From Alphaproteobacteria bacterium (GTDB lineage Bacteria > Pseudomonadota > Alphaproteobacteria > ATCC43930 > CGMCC-115725), in the NCBI GenBank assembly GCA_030040495.1, contig JASHTP010000427.1, positions 1 to 18,106 on the forward strand: a stretch of DNA of 18,106 nt. The letters run 5' to 3'. The notes beneath the pieces are model-generated. The model ran no database searches. It was given only the letters and a program-made list of their open reading frames with translations, and was not told the DNA's origin. Of this stretch, positions 17,346 to 18,106 are shown piece by piece. A program made the translations under genes and the position numbers. The first letter of the stretch is position 1. Each line of letters begins with the position of its first letter.

Positions 17346-18106
17346 CTAGAAGCTCCATTTCGTGCTGAGGAAGCCGATCACGCCGGTGCCGCTGGCGCCG
17401 GCGAGAAATCCGGAAGCGCCGTTGGCGGCGAGGTCGCTGCGCAGCAGCCCGAGCTCGGCGCCGACGCGCAACCCGTCGAAGGGATGCTGGTCGAAGGGGC
17501 GCCAGTAGAGATTGGCCGCGACCCGCACGCTCTCGGCCGAAGGCCGCGCATGGACGAGGTCAGCGTCGAGCGCGATGAAGCTCGCGAACGCGTTCGAGGT
17601 CAGATGCGCGGTCCAGGCATGGGAGAAGGAGCCGACGATGCTCCAGCCGCCGGTCGGCACGGCGACGTGAATTTCGGATTGCAGTTCGGCGAGATCGGCC
17701 TTGGTGCCGAGATCCTGCGGCGCGTCGACCGCGTAGACCGCCTGCATGCTGACTTGATCGTGCGCGCCGGTGAGCGGCACGGGAAGGGTGGCGCCGACGC
17801 TTCCGGCCCAGCCGGTGTCGATGCTCCCGGTGCGCGACAGGAAGGGCACGCCCGAGATCGCGGGAAACTCGGCCTGCCGCAGCAATCCCGAGAGATGGAG
17901 GGTCAGCCCGCCGGCGGTTGCGTAGCGCAGCCGGCTGGTGAGCGTGGGCGAGGAGAAGTCGAGAGAGGTGATGCCGTCCATCGTCTGCTGCGAGGTGGGC
18001 AGGCCGGACTCGACCGCCGCCGCGAGCTTCAGATGGTCGGCGACACTGTGCTCGTAGGACAAGATGCCGACGGAGAGATCCGGCGTGGTCGCCAGGAACG
18101 CAAAGT
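17346..18106 (-). CDS. Outer-membrane beta-barrel/porin-like protein (5' truncated)
   Basis: The C-terminal 253 residues of a beta-barrel protein; the frame is open through the right edge (Phe-Ala-Phe-Leu-Ala-Thr-Thr lies before an internal TTG that is not a real start). The sequence is a run of alternating polar/aromatic strands such as LTSRLRYATAGGLTLHLSGLL, ESVRVAANLYWRPF and DGLRVGAELGLLRSD. It ends in GVIGFLSTKWSF with a terminal phenylalanine, the usual signal for insertion by the BAM machinery. The layout is like porins of the Porin_2/DcaP type from alphaproteobacteria; the specific family and solute are not certain. No terminator is evident in the 30 bases between it and the convergent transporter. 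Confidence 0.8.
   Translation of the reverse strand, partial: FAFLATTPDLSVGILSYEHSVADHLKLAAAVESGLPTSQQTMDGITSLDFSSPTLTSRLRYATAGGLTLHLSGLLRQAEFPAISGVPFLSRTGSIDTGWAGSVGATLPVPLTGAHDQVSMQAVYAVDAPQDLGTKADLAELQSEIHVAVPTGGWSIVGSFSHAWTAHLTSNAFASFIALDADLVHARPSAESVRVAANLYWRPFDQHPFDGLRVGAELGLLRSDLAANGASGFLAGASGTGVIGFLSTKWSF

Overview
The window is an ordinary stretch of chromosome from a high-GC Gram-negative bacterium, most likely an alphaproteobacterium. The evidence is very GC-rich codon usage throughout, a perfect FNR/FixK-type box, a CstA/YbdD pair, a porin with a C-terminal phenylalanine, and head-to-head palindromic intergenic repeats of the kind scattered through many alphaproteobacterial genomes. 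This placement is inference; there is no rRNA or tRNA here. I see no insertion sequence, phage gene or CRISPR array.

Layout. 1-919 is the C-terminal part of a D-lactate dehydrogenase-type flavoprotein, cut by the window edge. It converges on a methyl-accepting chemotaxis protein (929-2971, minus). Divergent from that, three plus-strand genes follow: a Nudix hydrolase, a spermidine-synthase-like protein and a class I SAM methyltransferase (3226-5472). A small secreted cysteine protein (minus) and a short CDP-archaeol-synthase-like membrane protein (plus) diverge from about 5.7 kb. The latter overlaps tail-to-tail with a metallophosphoesterase (6223-7161, minus).

Core region. A 294-base gap at 7162-7455 carries the FNR/FixK box and leads into cstA and ybdD (7456-9715). 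After a short gap with one candidate small ORF comes a tightly coupled operon (9910-15092): an acetyl-CoA-synthetase-type ligase, E1 alpha, E1 beta and E2 of a 2-oxoacid dehydrogenase complex, and a free-standing acyl carrier protein. Junctions overlap by 4 bases (ATGA, GTGA, ATGA) or are 2 bases apart. No E3 gene is present, and the ACP has no conventional role in such a complex. This is the most interesting system in the window. Together the genes suggest uptake of pyruvate or a related small acid by CstA, decarboxylation by E1/E2, and delivery of a short acyl group to CoA or to the dedicated ACP, possibly under oxygen control. The gene order is seen; the pathway is inferred.

Right end. A crotonase-family protein (minus, 15115-15939) converges on the ACP gene. 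Between it and a divergent MFS transporter lies a two-unit palindromic repeat (16044-16167) that contains the best start codon of the transporter gene. The window closes with the C-terminal part of a beta-barrel outer-membrane protein (17346-18106, minus), convergent with the transporter. The long antisense ORFs opposite the MCP and cstA genes are GC-rich shadows and were left out.
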